From contig CANLOE010000003.1 of the NCBI GenBank assembly GCA_947492745.1, forward strand, positions 62,001-126,000: DNA of 64,000 nucleotides. The letters are read 5' to 3'. A model generated the notes under the pieces. The model ran no database searches and was not told the origin of the DNA. It saw only the letters and a program-made list of their open reading frames with translations. The position numbers and the translations under genes are program-made. Positions within the stretch are counted from its first letter, which is position 1, and each line of letters starts with the position of its first letter. Origin of the DNA: an uncultured Cyclobacteriaceae bacterium. Lineage in GTDB: Bacteria > Bacteroidota > Bacteroidia > Cytophagales > Cyclobacteriaceae. This document shows, piece by piece, positions 1 to 10,251 of the stretch.

Positions 1-3000
1 CGACCATAGCAGAGCTGGCCATTGTACTGGACAAATCCCAAAAACAAACTTTTGAGCCCATAGGTCGTGTTCCAAGCGCCGAGTATTATGATGTATCCCA
101 CGGTCAGAAACGCTTATGGATACTACAACAACTGGAAGGTGAAGCGGCCTCGGCCTACAACATGCCGGCGGCATACCTTTTTGAAGGCCCTTTGGACATC
201 AAAGCACTGAAGGCAAGCTTTGATCAATTGATCGAGCGTCATGAAATATTGCGCACTACGTTTACACTGGTAGAAGGTCAGGTAAAACAAATAATCCGCC
301 CATGGAAAAATCTTGATATACCCTATACGGACCTGAGTGAAATCGAAGCATCGGAAGATAAGGCCAAGAGCATGGCCAACGAAGAGGCCAGAGTACCATT
401 CGATTTGGAAGAAGGGCCGCTCATCAGGGCAAAACTGATTAAGTTGTCAGCACATAAATATGTATTTCTCCTTACCTTACATCACATTATTTCAGACGGG
501 TGGTCTTTGGAAATACTTTTCAACGAAGTGGCCGATTTTTATAACGCTTATAAAAACGGGAAAAATCCTAGCCCGGCCGCACTGAGAATCCAATACAAAG
601 ATTATGCCTTATGGCAAAAAGACCAATTTCCCGATGGGGAGATATCCGTAGCCGAAAAGTTTTGGGTGGAACAGTTTGAAGATGGTCCCCCCATACTCGA
701 TATACCTACAGATTTTATCCGGCCCCCTGTAAAAACCTACAAAGGAGAGATGGCCGGTATCCTACTTTCCAGCGAAGTAACAGAAGCTTTGAATACGCTC
801 GCACTACAGCATGAGGCCAGCTTATTTATGACGATACTGGCTACTGTAAACGCTTTTTTGTATCGCTATACGGGGCAGCAGGATATTGTATTGGGTACTC
901 CCATTGCTGGAAGAAATCACCCCGACCTTGAAGATCAAATCGGCTTTTATATCAATACCCTAGCACTAAGAACCCAGTTCAGTGGAGAAGAGGGATTTGA
1001 TAGACTCTTGGAAAATGTCACCGAAAGAACTTTTGAAGCTTTCGAACATCAAATGTATCCGTTTGATGCTTTGATAGACTCCCTCTCCTTAGAACGTGAA
1101 ATGAGCAGGGCATCATTATTCGATGTGATGGTCATTCTGCAAAATACATCCGGAATTGTAGGGGGAAGTAAAGAAATGGAAGAATTGCACGTGAAGACCT
1201 TCAGTGCAGAAGCCACACATGCCAAATTTGATTTGACCTTTAACTTTGAAGAAGTAGAAGAAGGATTGTATTTGTGGCTCAACTATAATAGGGATATTTT
1301 CCTACATCAAACCATCGAACGTATGTTGGCCCAATATGAAACATTGGTACTTTCACTCACCCTTGATCCATCGCGGCCCCTGAGTACTTTGTCGATACTA
1401 CCGGAGAAAGAAAGACTCGTTTTGTCGGATACGTTTAATAATAGCACTACCGATACCACACTTTTCAAGGACATAACGCTACAAGATTTGTTTGAAGACC
1501 AAGTGAGTAGAACCCCGGGCCTGACCGCCCTTGTCGATGAGTTCGGTTCGATTACTTACAGGTCTTTGGATGAAAAGACAACAAAGCTAGCGAACATGTT
1601 ACGGGCAAAGGGTACAAAAGCCGGACATCCCGTGGGCATATATGTCGGTCGTTCTACAGAAATGGTCATCAGCATATTGGCCGTCTTGAAGTCAGGAGCC
1701 TATTACATCCCTATAGATCCAGAATACCCTGCATCAAGAATAACCTATATTTTGAAAGATTCCAATGTAGGACAGCTATTGACCGATCGAGATCTCCCAA
1801 AAAAAGTTCGGGAAATCATAGCGCTCAATGTGATAAGGTTTGACGATCTTGATTTTGAAAAAATGGCCTTCAGCGAACCTGATGAAGTAAAAGTAAGCTC
1901 TGACAGCTTGGCCTATGTAATCTATACCTCCGGATCAACAGGTACCCCGAAAGGAGTAATGGTCCGTCACCGCTCTGTAGTCAATTTTTCCAAATGGCTT
2001 GGAGAACTCTTGTACGACCGTACCGGAATGGTAGCATTGCATACCTCTTCCTTTAGTTTTGATATGTCCGTAAAGCAATTGTTCGCTCCGCTGTATCATG
2101 GGGCCACAGTGGTGATCAGCACACAAGAGTCCAAGCAGTCTCCCGCGTCCTATCTGAAACTGATCATCGATAACAAAGTCGATACCGTTGATTTTACACC
2201 CTCTTTCCTGGAAGTCATCCTTCAATACGCAGAGTCAAGCAGTACTTTTCTAAACCTCAAATCGGTTCTACTGGGAGGAGAGCCGCTAAAAGAGGGCTTG
2301 GTCAGACTATTTTATGATAGGGTACCCGATGGTCGACTTCTCAACATGTATGGCCCCACCGAAGCCACAGTGGATGCTACGGCCACATGGGTGGAGCTTG
2401 AGGATACCGTCACCATAGGGAAGCCTTTGCCGAACGTAGGAATATATATAGTCAATGACAGCCTTCAATTACAACCTATAGGCGTACCGGGGGAAATCTG
2501 TATAGCGGGAGCAGGTTTGGCAAAAGGTTATCTCAACCGTCCTAAGCTTACTGAGGAAAAGTTCGTGGATAGCCCTTTCAGGAAAGGGGAAAAGCTATAT
2601 AGGTCGGGAGATGTCGGCCGCTGGCTACCCGATGGCCATATAGAATATATCGGTAGAAAGGACAGACAAGTGAAACTGAGAGGGTATAGAGTTGAACTTG
2701 GAGAAATAGAAAGATTATTGGAAGAGTATCCACAGGTAGAAAAATCCGTTGTCATGCCCATACTTAAGGAAGGTATGACAGTGAGTCTTGTCGGATACTT
2801 GAAAACTAGAGAAGATTTATCTTTAAAGTCAATAGCATCGTATCTGGAAGAGCTTCTTCCCGAGTATATGGTTCCCGGGCGCTTCTTCTTTTTGAAGGAA
2901 TTCCCACTGACTGCTAATGGCAAGGTGGACATAGATGCGCTCCCTTCTCCCTCCGCAGTGTCCGATGTTACGGGAACTGTCTACGTGGCCCCTCGGACTG

Positions 3001-6000
3001 CTCTGGAAAAACAACTGGCGGATATATGGGAGAATCTGCTCTCTGTGGAGCGTGTGGGCCTTGATGATGACTTTTTCTCCCTAGGGGGGCATTCGCTCAG
3101 TGCCATGCGCATGATATCCATGGTCTATGGACAACTGGGCGTGGCACTTACGCTGCGACAGGTATTCCGTAACCCGACCCTTGATGGCCTGGCCGCTGTC
3201 CTATCGGCTGCCGATAGGAGCAGCTTCGCTATGATATCCCCCGTTCCGAATTCGGAGTACTACGGTGTATCCCACGGACAGAAGAGGCTCTGGGTCCTGC
3301 ACGAACTTGAAGACGGAGCCAGTGTGGCCTATAACATGCCCCGCGCCTATCGTCTCAGAGGGACTCTCGACATAGAGGCGCTGTCAGAGGGTTTTAGCCG
3401 TTCCGTGTCCCGTCATGAGTCACTGAGGACGACCTTCCGTATGGTCGATGGTGAGGTGAGGCAAACGGTCGGCGCCTTCCATGGCTTCGGGATGGACCTG
3501 AGAGACCTCCGTGAGGAAGCCAATCCAGAGGCAAGGGCCCTTGAGCTTGCCGAAGAGGAGGCACTGCTTCCCTTCGACCTTGAAAAAGGACCACTGTTAC
3601 GGGCCGGCCTGCTGAGGCTCTCCGGTGAGGAGCATGTCCTCCTACTGACCCTTCACCACATCATCTCCGACGGCTGGTCGATGGACATTTTTCTCAGTGA
3701 GGTTACTGCCGTTTACAATGCCCTTGCCAGTGGTAGCGACCTTTATCGTGAGCCACTGCGGATACAGTACAGGGACTATTCTTCTTGGCAGCAAGAGCAA
3801 CTGGACGCGCATGGCAATGAACATGAAAGCTATTGGCTGGGCCGGTTCAAGGGAGATATTCCCGTCCTTGACCTTCCCACGGACCATCCTCGTCCCAGAG
3901 TGAAGACCTATAAGGGCGATACGGTGGGTATGGAACTCTCCAGAACCACAGTGGAAGGACTGAGATCGCTCTCCGCACTGTACGGCGCGAGCCTTTTCAT
4001 GACGGTACTTGCCACGGTGAGGGTACTGTTGTACCGTTACAGCGGTCAGGAGGACACCATCATCGGTACGCCCACAGCAGGCAGAGAGCACCCCGACCTA
4101 GAGGGACAGACGGGCTTCTACGTGAACACCTTGGCCCTACGGTCCGTACTTGATGGGGGAGCCGGTTTCGGGACTCTAATGGAGCAGGAAAGAGAGGACG
4201 TACTCTCTGCGCTGCGGCACGGTATCTTTCCTTTCGATAGACTCGTGGACCGTCTCTCGCTGGACAGGGACATGGGCAGGTCCCCTCTTTTCGATGTGAT
4301 GGTGAGCCTCCAGCGGTCCGAGGGTGTCATCGGTGGTGCCATGGAGCTGGAAGGCATCTCCGTGGAGCCTCTGGGTACCGGTATGGACCGGAGCAAGTTC
4401 GACCTCACCTTCAACTTCGAGGAGGGCGAACGGGGGCTTTACCTCGGTATCAACTACAGCACGGACCTGTTCTCCCGCGATACAGTGTCTCGTATGCTGT
4501 CGCACTACGAACTGCTAGTGGCCTCGGTCATAGCCTCCCCCGATGCCGCACTCGAGAGCCTCGATATGCTGTCTTCCGAGGAGAAGAAGCTGCTCTTGGA
4601 GGACTTCGGTAGCGGTACGCCACAAGAACTCTCCCCTAAAGATACTCTTCACGGGCTTTTCGTACGTCAGGCAGGGGAGACCCCGGACATGGAGGCGGTA
4701 GCCGATGGCCACCGTTCGCTGACCTACCGAGAACTCGATGACCGGTCCACGGCACTGGCGCACCTATTGAGGGAACGCGGTGTCGGTAAAGGTCATCCTG
4801 TGGCGATTTCCACTGACCGTTCGGTGGATACCGTTATGGCGATTCTGGCCACGCTGAAGGCAGGGGCCCATTACATACCTTTGGACCCCGACTACCCCCA
4901 ATCAAGGACCGATCATATAGTGGAGGATTCGGGTGTATCCCTGTTGCTGATGGTGGGCGCTCGGCCAGCTGTATCGATTTCCGGCCCTTGTGCCGTCCTT
5001 GATATCGGTTCCTGCAATCTGGAGACCCCCAAGGAGGTCGGCCCTCCAGTCTCGGTATCCGCCACTGATCTGGCCTACGTTATCTATACCTCTGGTTCGA
5101 CGGGCCGTCCCAAAGGGGTCATGGTAGAGCACGGTGCGGTGGTCAACCTTACTGGCTGGCTGGCGGGGATGCTGTACGGAGAGAAGGGTTTGTCGGTAAT
5201 GTTGACGGCATCGTTCAGCTTTGATGCTTCGGTCCAGCAACTGTTCGCCCCTCTGCTACACGGGGCCAGACTTGTGGTCAGTCCGGCATCGGTAAAACAG
5301 TCAGCACGGGAGTACCTAGGTTTTCTGGAAAGGTACAGGACGGATATAGTGGACCTTACCCCCTCTTTTCTGGAAATCTTGCTACAGTCGGCAGAAGTCG
5401 AAGCCCTATCGGGTATAAGCTACGTGCTGGTAGGAGGAGAACCCCTCCGTACAACACTGGTACAGCGTTTCCATGAACTTGTCCCAGAGGGTAGACTGAT
5501 CAACGTGTACGGCCCCACGGAGGCGACAGTGGACACGACTTTTACCGAGCTCTCTAAAAATGACTCCATTACCATCGGTGGCCCGATACCAAATGCGAAG
5601 GTCCATATCGTCAATAAGGGCCTCCGTCTACAGCCTATCGGTGTGCCCGGAGAACTGTGCATCTCCGGTGCGGGCCTGGCCAGAGGCTACCTGAACCTTC
5701 CCGAACTTACTGAGGAACGCTTCACCGACAGTCCTTTTGTACTTGGGGAGAAACTGTACCGCTCGGGCGACATGGCCCGCTGGCTGCCCGACGGACGTAT
5801 AGACTTTCTCGGTAGGAAGGACAGCCAAGTGAAACTTCGGGGCTACCGTATTGAGCTTGGCGAAATAGAACACCAATTGGAAAGTCATCCGGCAGTAGAA
5901 GGTGCCGTAGTGCTGCCCGTGTTGAATGATGGACATGTAGAGCACCTTACTGCCTATTGTAAAACGGTCCGCGAGACCGAAGAGGATACGTTGATAGCTC

Positions 6001-9000
6001 ATCTTCGTGAGGTACTTCCCGAATATATGCTCCCAAGTCGGTTCATAATGATGGAAGAATTCCCTCTGAACACAAGCGGTAAAGTGGACATAAAGTCTTT
6101 GCCCATACCTTCTAAAGGAGTCGTGGGGTATACTGCTCATAGCCCTGCCCGGACTGCTCTGGAAAAACAACTGGCGGGTATATGGGAGAATCTGCTCTCC
6201 GTGGAGCGCGTAGGCCTTGATGATGACTTTTTCTCCTTGGGGGGACATTCGCTCAGTGCCATGCGCATGATCTCCATGGTCTACCGACAGCTGAGTGTAG
6301 AACTCAAGCTAAGAGATATCTTTACTACACCGACACTGGGTGGTTTGAGTGAAATTATCGATGGGTCAAAGGGCAAGATACAAAGAGAAATTGCCAAAGT
6401 TCCTTTATCAGAATACTATGATGTGTCCCATGGCCAGAAAAGATTGTGGATCTTGCATCAGTTGGAAGGCAAGGAGGCAAGAGCCTATAATATGTCCGAA
6501 GTGTATAGGATAAAGGGACGATTGGAGGTAAGGGCCCTTTCGGAAAGTTTCAAGCACCTTCTCTATCGGCATGAAGTGCTCAGGACGGGATTTAAGACCA
6601 TCGATGGAGTCCTGAAACAGTATGTTCGTTCTGTAGATGACTATCACTTGGAACAGACCGATGTCAGTGATCGGGAATGGGACGAAGATCGGTTGTCCTC
6701 CATGATCCATGACTATACTTCGGAATATTTTGATTTGGAGGCAGGTATACTGATCAGGCTAAGATTAGTGGAATTGAGCGCGGAGGAGCATGTCCTTGTT
6801 CTTGGTATGCATCATATCATCTCTGATGGCTGGTCCATGGAATTGCTGATCAGAGATTTGGTTTTGTTTTACAACTACTGTTCTTCCGGTATTTCCCACA
6901 AGTTGGAACCATTACCTTTTCACTATAAGGATTATGCGCATTGGCAGGTTCGAGAACTGTCAGATAATGAGGGTGATACGCATGGGCATAGGGCGTACTG
7001 GTTGAAACAGTTTGAGGGAGAACTACCTGTGCTGAAACTACCCATGGACAGGGTGAGGCCCGCTATTCAGACCTACAATGGTAGTACTGAAAGTATACTC
7101 ATTGGTCGCGAGCTTAAACAGGATTTGGAGGGGCTTGGCAAAAAATACAAGGCCAGTCTTTTTATGGTACTATTGGCTTCTACCAAAGCCTTATTATATA
7201 AGTACACCCATCAAAACGATATCATTATAGGTACGCCCATTGCCGGTAGAAATCATCCGGGCCTAGAGGAACAGATCGGTTTTTATGTGAATACACTGGC
7301 CTTAAGGTCAAAAATCGATGCTGAAAAAGGCTTTGTTCATTTGATTGAATCGGTCAGGGATACCATGATAGATGCTTTCGAACATCAGGTCTACCCATTT
7401 GATAAGCTGATAGAAGAACTCGGTCTTCCACAGGATATGAGCCGGTCGCCCTTGTTCGGTGTCATGGTAACGATGCAGGAAAGCAATATAGATGAGCAAG
7501 AGTTTGGTATGGAGTCACTTCAGGTCGAGGCGGTAACAAGTGATACCGGTACAAGTAAGTTTGACCTCACTTTTTCCTTTCAGAATGTCAGCGATAAGCT
7601 TTACCTGAACCTGAATTACAATACGGACCTATTCGGGAAATACCGTATCGATAGGCTCATGGCCCATTTTAAAAACTTACTGACGGCCTTAGTGGAAAGA
7701 GACACTGCCCCTATAAAGGAAATCAGCTATATCGATGAGTCGGAAGAGCGTCTGATACGCGAAGATTTCAATGCTACGGAACTCCACCTGCCCACATCAA
7801 GAACAGTAATACAACTGTTCGAAGAACAGGCCTCCCTAAAACAGCAGGGTGTGGCGGTGTATTGCGGGGAAGAACATATTACTTATGACGAGCTGAACCG
7901 TAGGGCTAACCAGTTTGCTCGCGATCTTCTGCGAAATGTTCCTTTCAAAAGAGGCGAACGGATAGGGCTTGTCACCTATAGGGATGTCCATGCGATAACA
8001 GCCATGCTTGGGATAATGAAAGCAGGTGCAGCTTATGTCCCTATAGATCCATCGTACCCAAAAGACAGGATAAAGAACATCATCGCTGATGCTGAACTGA
8101 GCACTTTGATTGTAGATAAATACTGGGATAGGCACCCCGAAAGGCTTGGAGCCCGAAGTACGATGGCTTTACAGGATATCGTGGAAAGACATTTCCTGTC
8201 TCCCGCTGAAAACCTCGACATCGACTATGCACAAGGCGACCTGGCCTATACTATATTCACCTCGGGTTCTACGGGCCGGCCAAAGGGGGTCATGGTCAAT
8301 CATAAAAGCCTATTGAACCTTTGTTTATGGCATAATGCGGAATTTGACGTGGGGCAGGAAAGTAAGACGACCCAGTACGCCGGTATCGGATTTGATGCGG
8401 CGGTCTGGGAGATATGGCCCTGTTTGATAGCGGGTGGAGAGCTACATATTATCGAAGATAATGCGAAACTGGATGTACTGGCTATAGGTAAGTATATAGC
8501 GTTCAATGGTATCACACATACTTTTTTGCCCACCCCCGTTTGTGAAAACTTCGTTAAGGAAGTACCTCTAAACACCAGCGTACTGCTTCTCACAGGTGGT
8601 GATAAGTTAGCTATAGTGGATAATCCCGGCTTTCGCTTGGTCAATAATTATGGACCTACGGAAGCAACAGTGGTAGCTACGTCCCTCAGACTTGAAAACA
8701 TCAATAATTCCGATATTCCGATAGGTAGACCCATCTCCAACATGAAAGTGTACATTGTCGATGAGGGTGATAAGCTATGCGGTATCGGTGTGGTAGGGGA
8801 GCTATTGATATCGGGCATGGGCCTTTCGGAGGGTTATGTCAATAATGAAGACGTCACGGCCAAAAATTTTGTGGATGATCTGTTTGTGGAAAACAGCAGA
8901 TGGTACCGCACGGGAGACTTGGGTATGTGGATGCCCGATGGTAATATCCGGTTCATGGGCAGAAAAGATGATCAAGTAAAGATCATGGGCAATAGGATCG

Positions 9001-10220
9001 AACTCGGAGAAATAGAAAGCGTACTATTGAGTCATGAAAAGGTAAAATCCGCTAAAGTAGTAGTGATAGGAGAGGAGAGGTCAAAGTACCTAGCGGCTTA
9101 CATAATCCCTGCTCAACACTGTACAGAAGTGGAGTTGAAATCAGCTGTAGAAGGACTGCTCCCGATATATATGGTGCCCGAGAGCTTTGTATTTCTAGAG
9201 CATTATCCACTGACGGCCAATGGTAAAATAGATAGTACCCAATTGCCCAATGCCAACAAACAAGTACAGGAATATAGCACTGCTAGTACTGATCTAGAGC
9301 AAAAACTCCAAAAAGCCTGGGCGAAGGTACTCGAACAAACCGCTCCCGGCATCACGGACAATTTCTTCAAATCAGGAGGACAATCATTAAAAGCAGCTTC
9401 CCTCGTTACCCAAATTTTTACCGAAACAGGAGAAAAGGTAACACTAAAGGACATTTACAACCATCCTACCATACAATCCTTGGCAACATATATAGAGGGA
9501 GAACGTGATGATGATTTATTGATATCCCTCAATGAAGCGGAAGAAGGGAAAACGGAAAAATTGTATATGGTTCCGCCTGTTATCGGTACTCCTTTGATAT
9601 TCAAAGGATTGTCTTCCTTCCTTCAGGGCAGATATCAGTGTATGGGCTTGCAGTACAAAGGATATAATGAAGGAGAACGGCCCGATACCAGTATCGATGC
9701 GATATCCGACTCCTTATTGAGCCAAGTACTCAAAACTCAGAATACGAAGGAGGTAACCCTTTTTGGGTACTCCATGGGGGCCGCAATAGCTTTTGAGATG
9801 GCCAAAAAAGCCGAAAATAGAGGCTATACGGTAACACTGATACTAGTGGATAAGGAAGTGCCGGGCACAGCACAAAAGAGTATGGATACCAATGAGTTGG
9901 AAAATATAATCGATACAGAGCTAAGGCACTGGATGGCGGTCCTTTCCGAATCACATATTGAAACTATGAGACGGGTCCTGCACTCCAACCTCCTCGCACT
10001 CCATAACTATACACCTACAGGGCAGGTAAAAGGGAACATTTACGCTATAGAAGCCCGTGACAACCCTTGTGCAACTGATATGCAAGAGTGGGACCGGCTG
10101 ACCCAAGCAAGATGTTTTGTCCAAGAGACTGAAGGAGACCATTATGGAATCCTGAACAAGGAAAATATACTGTCCCTCACTGACAAGATAATGAATATCA
10201 GATCAGTCGAAACGGTTTAA
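1..10220 (+). CDS. Non-ribosomal peptide synthetase, 3 modules plus TE, 5' end outside window
   Basis: The frame is open from base 3, so the protein begins upstream. The first codons are the tail of a preceding carrier protein. Domains by nucleotide: C (about 87-1390, HHIISDG at 480), A (1480-2930), PCP (phosphopantetheine Ser codon 3093), C (3245-4560, HH at 3654), A (4640-6100), PCP (Ser 6249), C (6400-7720, HHIISDG at 6810), A (7790-9240), PCP (Ser 9384), TE (9560-10200, nucleophile Ser codon 9771 in GYSMG, later His in GDHYG). All A domains keep TSGSTG, YGPTEAT and the A10 Lys. Reading the ten binding-pocket positions by hand against GrsA PheA gives DMKDLGMVDK, DAQDLGVVDK and DAWFLGNVVK. 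The second is the known Gln code, the third a known Leu code, and the first is close to the Glu/Gln codes. No epimerase domain is seen. The terminal TE indicates the last enzyme of the line, releasing a peptide ending in (Gln/Glu)-Gln-Leu. The middle module is unusually GC-rich. Confidence 0.96.
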   Translation, partial: TIAELAIVLDKSQKQTFEPIGRVPSAEYYDVSHGQKRLWILQQLEGEAASAYNMPAAYLFEGPLDIKALKASFDQLIERHEILRTTFTLVEGQVKQIIRPWKNLDIPYTDLSEIEASEDKAKSMANEEARVPFDLEEGPLIRAKLIKLSAHKYVFLLTLHHIISDGWSLEILFNEVADFYNAYKNGKNPSPAALRIQYKDYALWQKDQFPDGEISVAEKFWVEQFEDGPPILDIPTDFIRPPVKTYKGEMAGILLSSEVTEALNTLALQHEASLFMTILATVNAFLYRYTGQQDIVLGTPIAGRNHPDLEDQIGFYINTLALRTQFSGEEGFDRLLENVTERTFEAFEHQMYPFDALIDSLSLEREMSRASLFDVMVILQNTSGIVGGSKEMEELHVKTFSAEATHAKFDLTFNFEEVEEGLYLWLNYNRDIFLHQTIERMLAQYETLVLSLTLDPSRPLSTLSILPEKERLVLSDTFNNSTTDTTLFKDITLQDLFEDQVSRTPGLTALVDEFGSITYRSLDEKTTKLANMLRAKGTKAGHPVGIYVGRSTEMVISILAVLKSGAYYIPIDPEYPASRITYILKDSNVGQLLTDRDLPKKVREIIALNVIRFDDLDFEKMAFSEPDEVKVSSDSLAYVIYTSGSTGTPKGVMVRHRSVVNFSKWLGELLYDRTGMVALHTSSFSFDMSVKQLFAPLYHGATVVISTQESKQSPASYLKLIIDNKVDTVDFTPSFLEVILQYAESSSTFLNLKSVLLGGEPLKEGLVRLFYDRVPDGRLLNMYGPTEATVDATATWVELEDTVTIGKPLPNVGIYIVNDSLQLQPIGVPGEICIAGAGLAKGYLNRPKLTEEKFVDSPFRKGEKLYRSGDVGRWLPDGHIEYIGRKDRQVKLRGYRVELGEIERLLEEYPQVEKSVVMPILKEGMTVSLVGYLKTREDLSLKSIASYLEELLPEYMVPGRFFFLKEFPLTANGKVDIDALPSPSAVSDVTGTVYVAPRTALEKQLADIWENLLSVERVGLDDDFFSLGGHSLSAMRMISMVYGQLGVALTLRQVFRNPTLDGLAAVLSAADRSSFAMISPVPNSEYYGVSHGQKRLWVLHELEDGASVAYNMPRAYRLRGTLDIEALSEGFSRSVSRHESLRTTFRMVDGEVRQTVGAFHGFGMDLRDLREEANPEARALELAEEEALLPFDLEKGPLLRAGLLRLSGEEHVLLLTLHHIISDGWSMDIFLSEVTAVYNALASGSDLYREPLRIQYRDYSSWQQEQLDAHGNEHESYWLGRFKGDIPVLDLPTDHPRPRVKTYKGDTVGMELSRTTVEGLRSLSALYGASLFMTVLATVRVLLYRYSGQEDTIIGTPTAGREHPDLEGQTGFYVNTLALRSVLDGGAGFGTLMEQEREDVLSALRHGIFPFDRLVDRLSLDRDMGRSPLFDVMVSLQRSEGVIGGAMELEGISVEPLGTGMDRSKFDLTFNFEEGERGLYLGINYSTDLFSRDTVSRMLSHYELLVASVIASPDAALESLDMLSSEEKKLLLEDFGSGTPQELSPKDTLHGLFVRQAGETPDMEAVADGHRSLTYRELDDRSTALAHLLRERGVGKGHPVAISTDRSVDTVMAILATLKAGAHYIPLDPDYPQSRTDHIVEDSGVSLLLMVGARPAVSISGPCAVLDIGSCNLETPKEVGPPVSVSATDLAYVIYTSGSTGRPKGVMVEHGAVVNLTGWLAGMLYGEKGLSVMLTASFSFDASVQQLFAPLLHGARLVVSPASVKQSAREYLGFLERYRTDIVDLTPSFLEILLQSAEVEALSGISYVLVGGEPLRTTLVQRFHELVPEGRLINVYGPTEATVDTTFTELSKNDSITIGGPIPNAKVHIVNKGLRLQPIGVPGELCISGAGLARGYLNLPELTEERFTDSPFVLGEKLYRSGDMARWLPDGRIDFLGRKDSQVKLRGYRIELGEIEHQLESHPAVEGAVVLPVLNDGHVEHLTAYCKTVRETEEDTLIAHLREVLPEYMLPSRFIMMEEFPLNTSGKVDIKSLPIPSKGVVGYTAHSPARTALEKQLAGIWENLLSVERVGLDDDFFSLGGHSLSAMRMISMVYRQLSVELKLRDIFTTPTLGGLSEIIDGSKGKIQREIAKVPLSEYYDVSHGQKRLWILHQLEGKEARAYNMSEVYRIKGRLEVRALSESFKHLLYRHEVLRTGFKTIDGVLKQYVRSVDDYHLEQTDVSDREWDEDRLSSMIHDYTSEYFDLEAGILIRLRLVELSAEEHVLVLGMHHIISDGWSMELLIRDLVLFYNYCSSGISHKLEPLPFHYKDYAHWQVRELSDNEGDTHGHRAYWLKQFEGELPVLKLPMDRVRPAIQTYNGSTESILIGRELKQDLEGLGKKYKASLFMVLLASTKALLYKYTHQNDIIIGTPIAGRNHPGLEEQIGFYVNTLALRSKIDAEKGFVHLIESVRDTMIDAFEHQVYPFDKLIEELGLPQDMSRSPLFGVMVTMQESNIDEQEFGMESLQVEAVTSDTGTSKFDLTFSFQNVSDKLYLNLNYNTDLFGKYRIDRLMAHFKNLLTALVERDTAPIKEISYIDESEERLIREDFNATELHLPTSRTVIQLFEEQASLKQQGVAVYCGEEHITYDELNRRANQFARDLLRNVPFKRGERIGLVTYRDVHAITAMLGIMKAGAAYVPIDPSYPKDRIKNIIADAELSTLIVDKYWDRHPERLGARSTMALQDIVERHFLSPAENLDIDYAQGDLAYTIFTSGSTGRPKGVMVNHKSLLNLCLWHNAEFDVGQESKTTQYAGIGFDAAVWEIWPCLIAGGELHIIEDNAKLDVLAIGKYIAFNGITHTFLPTPVCENFVKEVPLNTSVLLLTGGDKLAIVDNPGFRLVNNYGPTEATVVATSLRLENINNSDIPIGRPISNMKVYIVDEGDKLCGIGVVGELLISGMGLSEGYVNNEDVTAKNFVDDLFVENSRWYRTGDLGMWMPDGNIRFMGRKDDQVKIMGNRIELGEIESVLLSHEKVKSAKVVVIGEERSKYLAAYIIPAQHCTEVELKSAVEGLLPIYMVPESFVFLEHYPLTANGKIDSTQLPNANKQVQEYSTASTDLEQKLQKAWAKVLEQTAPGITDNFFKSGGQSLKAASLVTQIFTETGEKVTLKDIYNHPTIQSLATYIEGERDDDLLISLNEAEEGKTEKLYMVPPVIGTPLIFKGLSSFLQGRYQCMGLQYKGYNEGERPDTSIDAISDSLLSQVLKTQNTKEVTLFGYSMGAAIAFEMAKKAENRGYTVTLILVDKEVPGTAQKSMDTNELENIIDTELRHWMAVLSESHIETMRRVLHSNLLALHNYTPTGQVKGNIYAIEARDNPCATDMQEWDRLTQARCFVQETEGDHYGILNKENILSLTDKIMNIRSVETV

Positions 10221-10251
10221 AAAATTAATCATCAAACCAAAAAGAAGAAAA

